The position numbers and the translations under genes are program-made. A DNA stretch of 33,520 nt from Thermoplasmata archaeon (GTDB lineage Archaea; Thermoplasmatota; Thermoplasmata; Halarchaeoplasmatales; Halarchaeoplasmataceae): positions 1 to 33,520 of the forward strand of contig JAFDTP010000006.1 of NCBI GenBank assembly GCA_019594195.1. The letters are read 5' to 3'. Positions 1-6,282 of the stretch are shown here, one piece after another. The notes under the pieces were generated by a model. It had not been told where the DNA came from, made no database searches, and was given only the letters and a program-made list of their open reading frames with translations. How positions within the stretch are numbered: position 1 is the stretch's first letter; each line of letters begins with the position of its first letter.

Positions 1-206
1 ACTGAGTCTTCCAACAGTATTTCATCTCCTGCAGCATCGGTTCCTTCTTGTGGATCGATACCATCTACATGTATCTCACCTACGCCTGCTGTCGCTTCTG
101 CCTGTGTGCTCAGCGCCCACACGCTGAAAGCACCACCGACTATCAATATGGCTATCGCTATCGCACCGAACCGAATCGCGTTTTTCTTTTTCGTGTTCTT
201 GCTCAT
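1..206 (-). CDS. N-terminal part of an exported or membrane-anchored protein, unknown family (runs off the window)
   Basis: Only the first 68 codons are present; the gene continues beyond position 1. The start is the ATG at 206, because a strong TATA-like box lies about 30-40 nt upstream. The N-terminus has a lysine-rich stretch (SKNTKKK) followed by a hydrophobic segment at about residues 10-32, so it is a signal peptide or signal anchor. The next visible residues are small and acidic (for example GVGEIHVDG), as in secreted proteins of this window. No family can be named from this fragment. It is transcribed in the same direction as the response regulators to its right but has its own promoter. 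Confidence 0.7.
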   Translation of the reverse strand, partial: MSKNTKKKNAIRFGAIAIAILIVGGAFSVWALSTQAEATAGVGEIHVDGIDPQEGTDAAGDEILLEDS

Positions 207-234
207 GTCGTTACACCGATAATGTGTACATACC

Positions 235-249
235 TATATTTATATAAAA
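235..249 (-). promoter_or_regulatory. TATA-box promoter of the exported-protein gene
   Basis: Read on the minus strand this is TTTTATATAAATATA, a very good archaeal TATA box. It lies about 30-40 nt before the ATG at 206, so the transcript would have a leader of about 10 nt or less. Confidence 0.6.
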
Positions 250-348
250 CTTTTTCAATAACAATAGTTCCGTCTTTATCCGACAAGAAGATAACAAGAA
301 ATTAACACTTGTAAACACTTATATAGCAAAGAAGGTAAAATCAATTTT

Positions 349-371
349 TATAAAAAAAATTATTACAAAAA
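349..371 (-). terminator. U-rich terminator after the response-regulator operon
   Basis: The minus strand has runs of T (TTTTTGTAATAATTTTTTTT) about 12-35 nt past the stop of the last operon gene at 383. Oligo-T tracts without a strong hairpin are the usual archaeal intrinsic terminators. I see no stable stem in front of the run. Confidence 0.45.
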
Positions 372-382
372 TCTACCGTTGA

Positions 383-781
383 CTAACCCGAGATCTCCTC
401 TATCAATGCCTCGGCGAGTTCATCATACTGTGACTTTCCCTCACCTTTTTTTCTTATGTACCTGTTCGCTCCAAGATTTAAGGCTTCTTGAGCCACTGTC
501 TCATCTCCCTTACCGGTGAACATGATGAATGGTAGGTCCTCATCATTTTCTCTGACAGCCCTCAATAGATCCAATCCGTCACGTTCTTTCATCATATAAT
601 CAGAAATAATAGCGTCGTATTTTTTTTCTTCGATGAGTTCCAGGGCTTCTCCTACATTTGAGGCGGTATCGACCTCAAAATCCTTGGATAAACTTTCCAA
701 GTTTATCCTGGTCTGAGTACGGAGCAGCTTATTGTCCTCCACGAAAAGAACCTTCTTACCATCTGGTTTTGGATCATCCAT
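383..781 (-). CDS. Receiver-only response regulator (REC domain), last gene of the KaiC operon
   Basis: The protein is 132 residues and consists of one REC (CheY-like) domain with no output domain. Visible active-site residues are the acidic pair E15-D16 in VLFVED, phospho-acceptor D61 in IISDY, T89 in MFTGKG and K111 in YIRKK, so phosphorylation chemistry should be intact. It is a close paralogue of the next gene (816-1223): both share the FIMFTGKG segment and the run AQEALNLGANRYIRK. The ATG at 781 has GGAG about 8 nt upstream and sits 34 nt past the previous stop, so it is read as part of the operon. Receiver-only proteins usually pass phosphate to or from a histidine kinase, or act on a partner protein; no histidine kinase is in the window. 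Confidence 0.93.
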   Translation of the reverse strand: MDDPKPDGKKVLFVEDNKLLRTQTRINLESLSKDFEVDTASNVGEALELIEEKKYDAIISDYMMKERDGLDLLRAVRENDEDLPFIMFTGKGDETVAQEALNLGANRYIRKKGEGKSQYDELAEALIEEISG

Positions 782-815
782 AGAATTTACACTCCAACAT
801 CAATTTTTGACAGAT

Positions 816-1223
816 TCAAGAACGATACATCGATATCTCTTCCACCAGAGCTTCCGCAAGCTTATCGTATTGAGAACGAGCGTCTCCCTGCTTCCGGATA
901 TATCTGTTGGCTCCCAGGTTGAGAGCTTCCTGGGCTACGGTTTCATTTCCTTTACCTGTGAACATTATGAACGGCATCTCAGCATTTTTCTTTCTGACCG
1001 CCTGGAGAAGGTCTAGACCGTCACGCTTTTGCATCTTGTAATCCGATATGACCGCATCGTATTCGATCTCTTTTATGAGCTCAAGAGCTTCTCCAACATC
1101 TCTAGCTGTGTCAACGTCGAATTTATAATCGGACTTCTCCAAAAATATCTTCGTCTGGGTAAGGAGTAATTTATCATCGTCCACGAACAAAACTTTCATC
1201 TCATCTGGTAGATCATCATCCAT
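816..1223 (-). CDS. Receiver-only response regulator (REC domain), tandem paralogue
   Basis: This is a 135-residue single REC domain. D15-D16 in VLFVDDD form the acid pocket, D61 in VISDYKM is the phospho-acceptor, T89 is in MFTGKG and K111 in YIRKQG, all at the same positions as in the neighbouring 383-781 gene. The two genes are clearly a tandem duplication; the C-terminal halves are nearly identical while the helix after the first strand and the region around residues 25-35 have diverged. It begins 20 nt after the KaiC-like gene ends, with GGAG about 11 nt before the ATG, so it is probably co-transcribed. A role as partner of the KaiC-like ATPase is inferred from the operon only. Confidence 0.93.
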   Translation of the reverse strand: MDDDLPDEMKVLFVDDDKLLLTQTKIFLEKSDYKFDVDTARDVGEALELIKEIEYDAVISDYKMQKRDGLDLLQAVRKKNAEMPFIMFTGKGNETVAQEALNLGANRYIRKQGDARSQYDKLAEALVEEISMYRS

Positions 1224-1243
1224 TGGTTATCCCATCTCCTTAT

Positions 1244-1933
1244 TCAACTCCAAGAAGCCTTCGATTTAGGACCCTCGATCTTGATGCCGTTGTTATCTAT
1301 TGTGTATTTATAGGCTTCTCGCGCGTGATCACTGCCCCTCATCTTCATTATCTTCAATTCTCTCTTCAGGAAGTCGTCTTTGAACTTTGTCTCCATATAC
1401 AGTACGGAATCCGCTAAATATTCCTCAAAAGAAGCCTTTGAAACGGTAGGGGTATGCTCGACTATACCTATCCAGGTACAGTTTATCCTGTCTAAAAGTC
1501 TAGAAAGAGTTCTCACCAGCCTCCTCTTTTTCTGCCCCTCGGGGAAACCTAGTATCCATGCAGATAGACTATCTATGACCAGTCTCTTACAGTTCATGTT
1601 GTTGACTTCGTCTACGATCTCGGTGGTCAAGTCCTCAACGTGCATCTCTTCTCCGACGGGTCTGTCCAATACTTTGAACTTACCTCCATCCTTGTATTTG
1701 GTGTAGTCTATACCCAGATTTTCACCGTACTCGTAGATCTTTTCCTCCGGTTCGACGAAGGTAACATAAATACAGTTCTCGCCCTTCCTCAATCCCTCTC
1801 CGAGAAAAGTGTTCGAGAGCATGGTCTTGCCACTTCCGGGTTCACCTGAGAGTAAGACAAAAGACCCTTCGACGAAACCTCCACCGATCAAATTATCCAA
1901 TTTATTTATCCCAGTAGAAACTCTGTCAGTCAT
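1244..1933 (-). CDS. KaiC-like RecA-superfamily ATPase, single domain
   Basis: The protein has 229 residues, one KaiC/RadA-type domain rather than the two of cyanobacterial KaiC. The N-terminal STGINKLDNLIGGG signature is typical of the family. Walker A is GEPGSGKT at residues 30-37 and Walker B is RLVIDSL at 117-123 (D121). Where KaiC has a catalytic pair of glutamates after the second strand, this protein has VTFVEPEE, so E61 is the visible candidate. Archaeal proteins of this kind act in signal transduction, often with receiver or DUF835 partners, and here two receiver proteins follow directly. Its ATG overlaps the TGA of the upstream gene (ATGA), which points to translational coupling. 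Its exact target is unknown. Confidence 0.9.
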   Translation of the reverse strand: MTDRVSTGINKLDNLIGGGFVEGSFVLLSGEPGSGKTMLSNTFLGEGLRKGENCIYVTFVEPEEKIYEYGENLGIDYTKYKDGGKFKVLDRPVGEEMHVEDLTTEIVDEVNNMNCKRLVIDSLSAWILGFPEGQKKRRLVRTLSRLLDRINCTWIGIVEHTPTVSKASFEEYLADSVLYMETKFKDDFLKRELKIMKMRGSDHAREAYKYTIDNNGIKIEGPKSKASWS

Positions 1934-2133
1934 CTATTATCCTCCAGATCTCCTAAAGAGAGCCTGTCAGGGAGACTGTTCCTTTCTCTCAACTCCTCTA
2001 TCAACAGATTTCTCAGCCACTCCGAAACATCTCGACCTTCCCTTCTAGCTTCCTTTTCAACGGCCTTTTTCAGGGGAGGTGTCAATCGGGTGGCGACCAA
2101 TTCACTTTTTTTGTCTCCTGTTTTCTTCGGCAT
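1930..2133 (-). CDS. Small ribbon-helix-helix type DNA-binding protein
   Basis: The product is 67 residues. After a lysine-rich tail it has a strand-like segment (LVATRLTPP), a helix (LKKAVEKEARREG), a turn and a second helix (VSEWLRNLLIEELRE). This is the Arc/CopG/MetJ ribbon-helix-helix layout, in which the strand binds DNA as a dimer. It is the first gene of the operon and has a TATA box centred about 26 nt before the ATG, so the mRNA should be leaderless. It may autoregulate the operon, as such proteins often do. An antitoxin role is possible for the fold, but the next gene is a KaiC-like ATPase and not a toxin. Confidence 0.8.
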   Translation of the reverse strand: MPKKTGDKKSELVATRLTPPLKKAVEKEARREGRDVSEWLRNLLIEELRERNSLPDRLSLGDLEDNR

Positions 2134-2153
2134 ACGGTGATTTAATCGAGCCT

Positions 2154-2164
2154 TATTACTTAAA
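2154..2164 (-). promoter_or_regulatory. TATA-box promoter of the RHH-KaiC-receiver operon
   Basis: The minus strand reads TTTAAGTAATA, centred about 26 nt upstream of the ATG at 2133. It lies between this operon and the stop of the 2195-2872 gene, so the operon is transcribed independently of that gene. Confidence 0.5.
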
Positions 2165-2194
2165 TCTTTTTTAAAAATCGCAATGATCGAACGC

Positions 2195-2872
2195 CTACCT
2201 TATCTTTTCGTATGACTTAGGATATAATCCTACATTTATCACATATTTATCTTCAAAGATATGAACATCAAGTATCTGGATATTCTTCATCCTCTTCAAT
2301 TCGAAAGAAAACTTGTTGAATTCAGCACTAGATCCGAATTCAAAGATCAAAGTTTCCTTCTCAGTAGATGTCTCAGAATCCACCGTTATCTTATCCTGGA
2401 ACTTTTTTACAGTTTCTAATGCCTCAGAAACGTTATCAACATCAAGTCGCTCGTTTTCATCTAAAACTTTTATGCGCTCTAATCTCTGACAAACTACGTA
2501 TTTGACCTCTTGACTGTTCCAGGGATTCTCTATGTAACCGTCTATATAACCATCTCTAATAGCTTTTTCACCCAAGTGTGGATCTTCTTCTTCCATTATC
2601 AGGAACTTCAGAGGTTGAGAAGAACTCTCCTGCTCGAGCCTCCTAAAGAAGTCGATACCGTCCATATCGTCCATAGCGTAATCAGATAGGACGAGATCAT
2701 ACGCACGATCATTGATATAATCTAAACCTACCTCTCCCTTCGCTACAGTGGTCACCTCACAATTGAACCTCTTGTTATTTTTTAAGATCCTTTCGAGTTG
2801 ATCAGATATCTCAAAATCATTTTCGACTATCAAAACCTGGTATCTATCTGTTCCTGATCCGCTTTCATCCAT
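2195..2872 (-). CDS. Degenerate receiver (REC) protein with an unknown C-terminal domain
   Basis: I start this at the ATG at 2872 and not at the longer frame from 2923, because a TATA box (2895-2903) is 27 nt upstream of it. The 225-residue protein has a REC domain at about residues 11-130 and an extra region of about 80 residues that I do not recognise. The phospho-acceptor D64 is kept (VLSDYAM), but the acid pair is E17-N18, the conserved Thr/Ser position falls in LIMEEED, and the conserved Lys is replaced near E115 (YIENPW). It may be a pseudo-receiver that signals without normal phosphorylation. It is divergent from the PspC gene and shares a 93-nt promoter region with it. Confidence 0.82.
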   Translation of the reverse strand: MDESGSGTDRYQVLIVENDFEISDQLERILKNNKRFNCEVTTVAKGEVGLDYINDRAYDLVLSDYAMDDMDGIDFFRRLEQESSSQPLKFLIMEEEDPHLGEKAIRDGYIDGYIENPWNSQEVKYVVCQRLERIKVLDENERLDVDNVSEALETVKKFQDKITVDSETSTEKETLIFEFGSSAEFNKFSFELKRMKNIQILDVHIFEDKYVINVGLYPKSYEKIR

Positions 2873-2894
2873 ATATACTTGATTTCCTAGATGT

Positions 2895-2940
2895 GTATAT
2901 AATATTACTGCAAAAATCAACAACGGATAAGTTTTTAAAT
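2895..2940. promoter_or_regulatory. Divergent promoters for the degenerate receiver gene and the PspC gene
   Basis: On the minus strand ATTATATAC (2895-2903) lies 27 nt before the ATG at 2872. On the plus strand GTTTTTAAAT (2931-2940) lies about 30 nt before the ATG at 2966. Both spacings predict leaderless transcripts, and this is what chooses the two starts over longer frames. Confidence 0.55.
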
Positions 2941-2965
2941 TTTGATCACCATGAAAAGATCGTAT

Positions 2966-3757
2966 ATGGCTAAGAGCCTAGAAGAAAGGATGGAGGATTT
3001 CGGGGAAGAGATGGAGGATTTGGGCGATAGGCTGAGTGAGGACGTGGAAAGATTTGAAAGCGGCGTTCGATCTAGATATAAAAGTCCATTCGGCCTTGCC
3101 GGTCCATTCCTGTGGAGTCTAGTAGGCCTCATAATATTGGGTGTGCTGATCTGGATACTGAACTGGCTAGGCGGGAGGATCCCAGCTCCGGCTTTCACTA
3201 CGGTCGCAGATTTCATCCTAGATCATATAGGGATTTTCTTCTTATTGTTACTACTGTTCAATTATTTCTCTTATTTATCCAAGTTATCTCCCCGCAAGAG
3301 CAGATACATATCTCCAGTATTCAAATCACTATCTTTGACCATCTGGATATGGATCATCGCCCGTTTGATCCTCCTGATGGAGCCAGATATCTATCTCATA
3401 GATAGGTCCATATCATTTATAATCGAAAATCTTTTAACTATATTTGTTCTCTTGATGATATTGTTCTATCTAGTACTGATGACGAATGAAGATATGAGAT
3501 CAGAAGGAGATTTCGAGACGATGGATGATGGAGATGAAAGATGGAAAGAAGGTCAAAATATCAAAAGATTGTACCGCTCTGGAAGAGATAAGCTCCTCGG
3601 TGGAGTGTGCGGTGGTATAGGCGAATACTTCAATATCGACCCTGTGATCGTAAGGATAATCGCCGTTATCATAGCTATAGCGTCTCTGGGCACAGCTATA
3701 CTCCTTTATCTTATCCTATGGGTACTGATCCCTAGAAACCCGTACCATCGATGGTGA
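2966..3757 (+). CDS. PspC-domain membrane protein
   Basis: The 263-residue protein begins with a very acidic, heptad-patterned helix (about residues 3-33), then four hydrophobic segments, a charged linker (about 173-198), and a C-terminal PspC domain at about 201-256. The domain is recognised from RLYRSGRDKLLGGVCGGIGEYF, split here as KLLGGVCGGIGEYF plus the following DPVIVRI and a last membrane helix. In bacteria PspC senses envelope stress; archaeal members are largely uncharacterised, so the role here is by family. The ATG at 2966 fits the TATA spacing; an upstream ATG at 2951 in the same frame is less likely. The ZIP transporter follows after 12 nt, so the two are probably one operon. Confidence 0.87.
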   Translation: MAKSLEERMEDFGEEMEDLGDRLSEDVERFESGVRSRYKSPFGLAGPFLWSLVGLIILGVLIWILNWLGGRIPAPAFTTVADFILDHIGIFFLLLLLFNYFSYLSKLSPRKSRYISPVFKSLSLTIWIWIIARLILLMEPDIYLIDRSISFIIENLLTIFVLLMILFYLVLMTNEDMRSEGDFETMDDGDERWKEGQNIKRLYRSGRDKLLGGVCGGIGEYFNIDPVIVRIIAVIIAIASLGTAILLYLILWVLIPRNPYHRW

Positions 3758-3769
3758 AATGGTGAAAAA

Positions 3770-4555
3770 TTGACAGATCTACAGATAGCTTTCTTGCTGA
3801 CTACCTTCGCCGGTCTTTCCGCTGGTATAGGCGGTTTGGTCGTGTTCTTTATCCGCAAACCGAAGCTCAGTTATCTTTCACCTTTACTCGGGTTCGCCGC
3901 CGGAGTGATGATATACATCTCGATGGTCGAACTCCTTCTGGAATCTATGGAGACAGTTGGATTCTTTCTCGCCAACCTGGCATTCTTTATCGGGATATTG
4001 TTCATGTTCTTTCTAGACAAGTTGATACCGCACATGCACATCGATACAGAGCCGGAACCGTTCCACAAAGAAAAGATAGATACATCTTTCGACAGCGAGA
4101 CCGAATCCAAATTGAAAAAAGCCGGGGTTTTGACAGCTGTCGGTATAGCCCTCCACAATTTCCCTGAAGGCATGGCTGTGTTCACAGTTTCTCTAATTGA
4201 CGTATCCCTCGGGATACCCATCGCGATCGCCATCGCAGTTCACAATATACCGGAGGGTATCGCGGTCGCTGTACCCATATTTTATTCTACAAAATCAAGG
4301 GCTAAAGGCTTTGGCTACTCTCTACTCTCCGGGTTAGCTGAACCGGCGGGTGCCTTGATCGGATTTTTGATATTGTATCCGTTCCTGACAGAAGCGATCT
4401 TGAACGCCACACTGGCCTTCGTTGGAGGCATAATGGTATTCATAAGCTTCGATGAACTGCTGCCTATCTCTAGAGATTACGGGGATGAACACACCTCCAA
4501 TATCGGTCTATTTTTAGGTATGTTAGTCATGATGGTGACTCTTATATTCGTATGA
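3770..4555 (+). CDS. ZIP-family divalent metal transporter (ZupT-like)
   Basis: This 261-residue polytopic protein carries the metal-site motifs of ZupT/GufA-type ZIP proteins: HNFPEG at 129-134, HNIPEG at 158-163, and SGLAEP at 187-192. A loop at about residues 84-115 with HMH and several acidic residues separates the third and fourth helices, as expected for a metal-binding cytoplasmic loop. ZIP proteins import zinc, iron or other divalent metals; the exact metal cannot be read from sequence. The start is TTG at 3770 with GGTGA at 3761-3765. The nearby ferritin-like gene is convergent and may belong to the same metal theme, but that is only proximity. Confidence 0.93.
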   Translation: MTDLQIAFLLTTFAGLSAGIGGLVVFFIRKPKLSYLSPLLGFAAGVMIYISMVELLLESMETVGFFLANLAFFIGILFMFFLDKLIPHMHIDTEPEPFHKEKIDTSFDSETESKLKKAGVLTAVGIALHNFPEGMAVFTVSLIDVSLGIPIAIAIAVHNIPEGIAVAVPIFYSTKSRAKGFGYSLLSGLAEPAGALIGFLILYPFLTEAILNATLAFVGGIMVFISFDELLPISRDYGDEHTSNIGLFLGMLVMMVTLIFV

Positions 4556-4629
4556 TGCCGTAGTCAAAAAATAATACTTCTGATCTCTAGCTACTTAAAA
4601 GATCTGAAAAAATGAAGGGAAAGGTGTTT

Positions 4630-5061
4630 TTATAGATCTAATGCATCCATAAGGTCCATCTCGTGTTCCTGTTCTGTAACGAGTATGTTCCTGATTGTCT
4701 GTGCTGTAGCGTATTCATCTAGTGCCTCTGCCTGCCTTATCCTCTTCTTGTACCTTCCTATAGCGTCCCTCTCACCCTCAAGATCTTGTTTGAGCATGGT
4801 TTCTGCGTCTTCGTCTACCCTGATATCTTGAATATTCACACTCGGTTCTCCTCCCAGGTAATCGATCTGATCCGCTATCTGTATCGCGTGCTGTATTTCT
4901 TCATTCGCATGGATCGCAAGTTCATCTGCGATATTATCGAAAGCGGCACCGGAAATCACCGCCTGATGCTGGATGTACTGGATCGCAGCTGCGTACTCCC
5001 ACTCCAGATCGTAGTTCAGTTTTTCTATAAATTCCTCCAAAGTTATGTCTTCATCGGTCAT
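4630..5061 (-). CDS. Ferritin-like / bacterioferritin-type di-iron protein
   Basis: The 143-residue protein is mostly helical and has two ExxH motifs, E55-x-x-H58 (EEIQH) and E130-x-x-H133 (EQEH), plus E22 (EWEYAAA) and E97 (LEGERDAI). These six residues make the four-helix-bundle di-iron site of the ferritin/bacterioferritin superfamily. It is somewhat shorter than classical bacterioferritin (about 155-160) and lacks the cysteines seen in archaeal Dps-like proteins. Likely roles are iron storage or peroxide detoxification. The ATG at 5061 has GGAG about 7 nt upstream and a TATA-like element near 5090-5100. It is divergent from the broken hydrolase gene. Confidence 0.88.
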   Translation of the reverse strand: MTDEDITLEEFIEKLNYDLEWEYAAAIQYIQHQAVISGAAFDNIADELAIHANEEIQHAIQIADQIDYLGGEPSVNIQDIRVDEDAETMLKQDLEGERDAIGRYKKRIRQAEALDEYATAQTIRNILVTEQEHEMDLMDALDL

Positions 5062-5162
5062 CTTATCTCCCGATTACAGAAGGACGAAGGCTTTAATAAT
5101 GATTTCGGAAAGATTTACAGCAGAGTTAACGTTATAAAAGGTCAGATATTTTCTACGATGAG

Positions 5163-5452
5163 ATGAAAGGTCTTAAGAGGATCAAAGATCGGTTATCCAC
5201 TTCTAAATGGCGTAAGATCGGCCTTGTTGTTTTGGTGGTGATCATCGTTATAGTCAGCTCTTCCTCGTATGGGCTCTCAACCCAAGAGATCCGATGGACG
5301 AAGCCTTAGGAGCCTTTGAGTCCGATGAAAAGGTCGAAGTGTCTTTTGGAGATAGATATATCTTCGAGCCAGTCGAGGAAGACCCTGAAGTCGGATTCAT
5401 CATATACCCTGGGGCGAGAGTCGATCCCAGTTATCCTCTTAGAAGGTTTTAA
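5163..5452 (+). pseudogene. Truncated, frameshifted alpha/beta-hydrolase gene remnant
   Basis: A TATA box (GTTATAAAAGG, 5131-5141) precedes an ATG at 5163. The first frame encodes a basic start and a membrane anchor (KIGLVVLVVIIVIV), then runs into a stop near 5310. From about 5273, in the frame shifted by one base, coding resumes as ALNPRDPMDEAL and continues to VGFIIYPGARVDPS before stopping at 5452. Together these are the N-terminal anchor, spacer and first strand of anchored archaeal/bacterial alpha/beta hydrolases, whose family pattern is a membrane helix, a DEAL-type segment and F-YPG-R-DP. A single-base deletion near 5270 explains the frame change. The catalytic Ser and His regions are missing, so the gene is dead. 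Confidence 0.75.
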
Positions 5453-5478
5453 ATCTCTTGAATTTTTAAATGTTATCT

Positions 5479-6282
5479 ATGGGCGAACGAGAAGTCGTTG
5501 AAAAAACAGACGAACCTAGGACTGTTCAAAGTTTGAAAAAAGATCTATTAGATGGAGGAGTTGATGGAGCAGAGATCTTACTCGTTCATTCTTCTCTCAG
5601 CTCTCTAGGATGGGTATGTGGAGGAGCTCAAGCGGTCGTTGAAGCATTGGTAGAAGTGGTATTGCCCGGGACTCTTGTGATGCCCACTTTTTCCGGTGGT
5701 CTGTCCGATCCATCACGCTGGGAGAATCCCCCGGTCCCTGAATCATGGTGGGAAACGATAAGAGCCGAGATGCCTGCTTTTGATACAGAGATGACTCCGG
5801 TCGGGAGCGTAGGTATGATACCTGAAGTTTTCAGGAAGTCATCTAAGGTAGTCAGAAGCTCACATCCCACGGTATCCTTCGCCGCAAAAGGTCCCGATGC
5901 TGATATGATCACTAAAGACCATCCACTGGACTTTCCTCTCGGGGAAGATTCACCCCTGGCTCGTCTATACCAGTTGGACGCCGATATACTACTTCTAGGA
6001 GTGGATTACGAGAGAAATACGAGCTTTCATCTTGGAGAGTACAGGGCTCCAGGAACTGAAGAAGTGGCCCAAGGAGGTCCTATAATCGAAGACGGAGATA
6101 GAGTCTGGAAGGAGTATAAGGATATCAAATACAGAGATGATAAGTTCAACGAGATCGGTGAGGAATTTGAAAAGGAGAAAGAAGTGAAGATATTTAAGAC
6201 AGGTTCGGCCTCATCGAAATATCTCTCTCTAAGAGACTGTGTAGATATTTCAGAAAGATGGTTCACAGAATTCAGGGATTGA
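5479..6282 (+). CDS. AAC(3)-family N-acetyltransferase
   Basis: The protein (267 residues) matches the aminoglycoside 3-N-acetyltransferase family in full length: HSSLSSLGW (37-45) with the following CGG, TLVMPTFSG (65-73), SHPTVSF (128-134) containing the conserved His, and GVDYERNTSFHLGEY (174-188), the family's Asn-Thr-Ser-x-His signature. These enzymes acetylate an amine using acetyl-CoA; in archaea the natural substrate is not known and antibiotic resistance should not be assumed. I choose the ATG at 5479 since TATA-like TTTTAAAT (5447-5454) is about 28 nt upstream; the in-frame ATG at 5470 is possible. The 3' end overlaps the convergent membrane-protein gene by 11 bp. Confidence 0.9.
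   Translation: MGEREVVEKTDEPRTVQSLKKDLLDGGVDGAEILLVHSSLSSLGWVCGGAQAVVEALVEVVLPGTLVMPTFSGGLSDPSRWENPPVPESWWETIRAEMPAFDTEMTPVGSVGMIPEVFRKSSKVVRSSHPTVSFAAKGPDADMITKDHPLDFPLGEDSPLARLYQLDADILLLGVDYERNTSFHLGEYRAPGTEEVAQGGPIIEDGDRVWKEYKDIKYRDDKFNEIGEEFEKEKEVKIFKTGSASSKYLSLRDCVDISERWFTEFRD

Noticed and set aside
732..1849. Plus-strand frames opposite the receivers and KaiC-like gene
   Set aside because: Shadows of well-supported minus-strand genes; no motifs of their own.
3871..4233. Minus-strand frame of 120 codons opposite the ZIP transporter
   Set aside because: The plus strand has the complete ZIP motifs; the antisense translation has no recognisable domain.
5316..5501. Open frame of 61 codons over the hydrolase remnant
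   Set aside because: It is out of frame with the hydrolase-like coding and has no family pattern; it is an accident of the decayed gene.
5479..6282. Reading the AAC(3)-family gene as an antibiotic-resistance gene
   Set aside because: The family is widespread with other substrates; nothing mobile surrounds it and archaea are generally not sensitive to most aminoglycosides.
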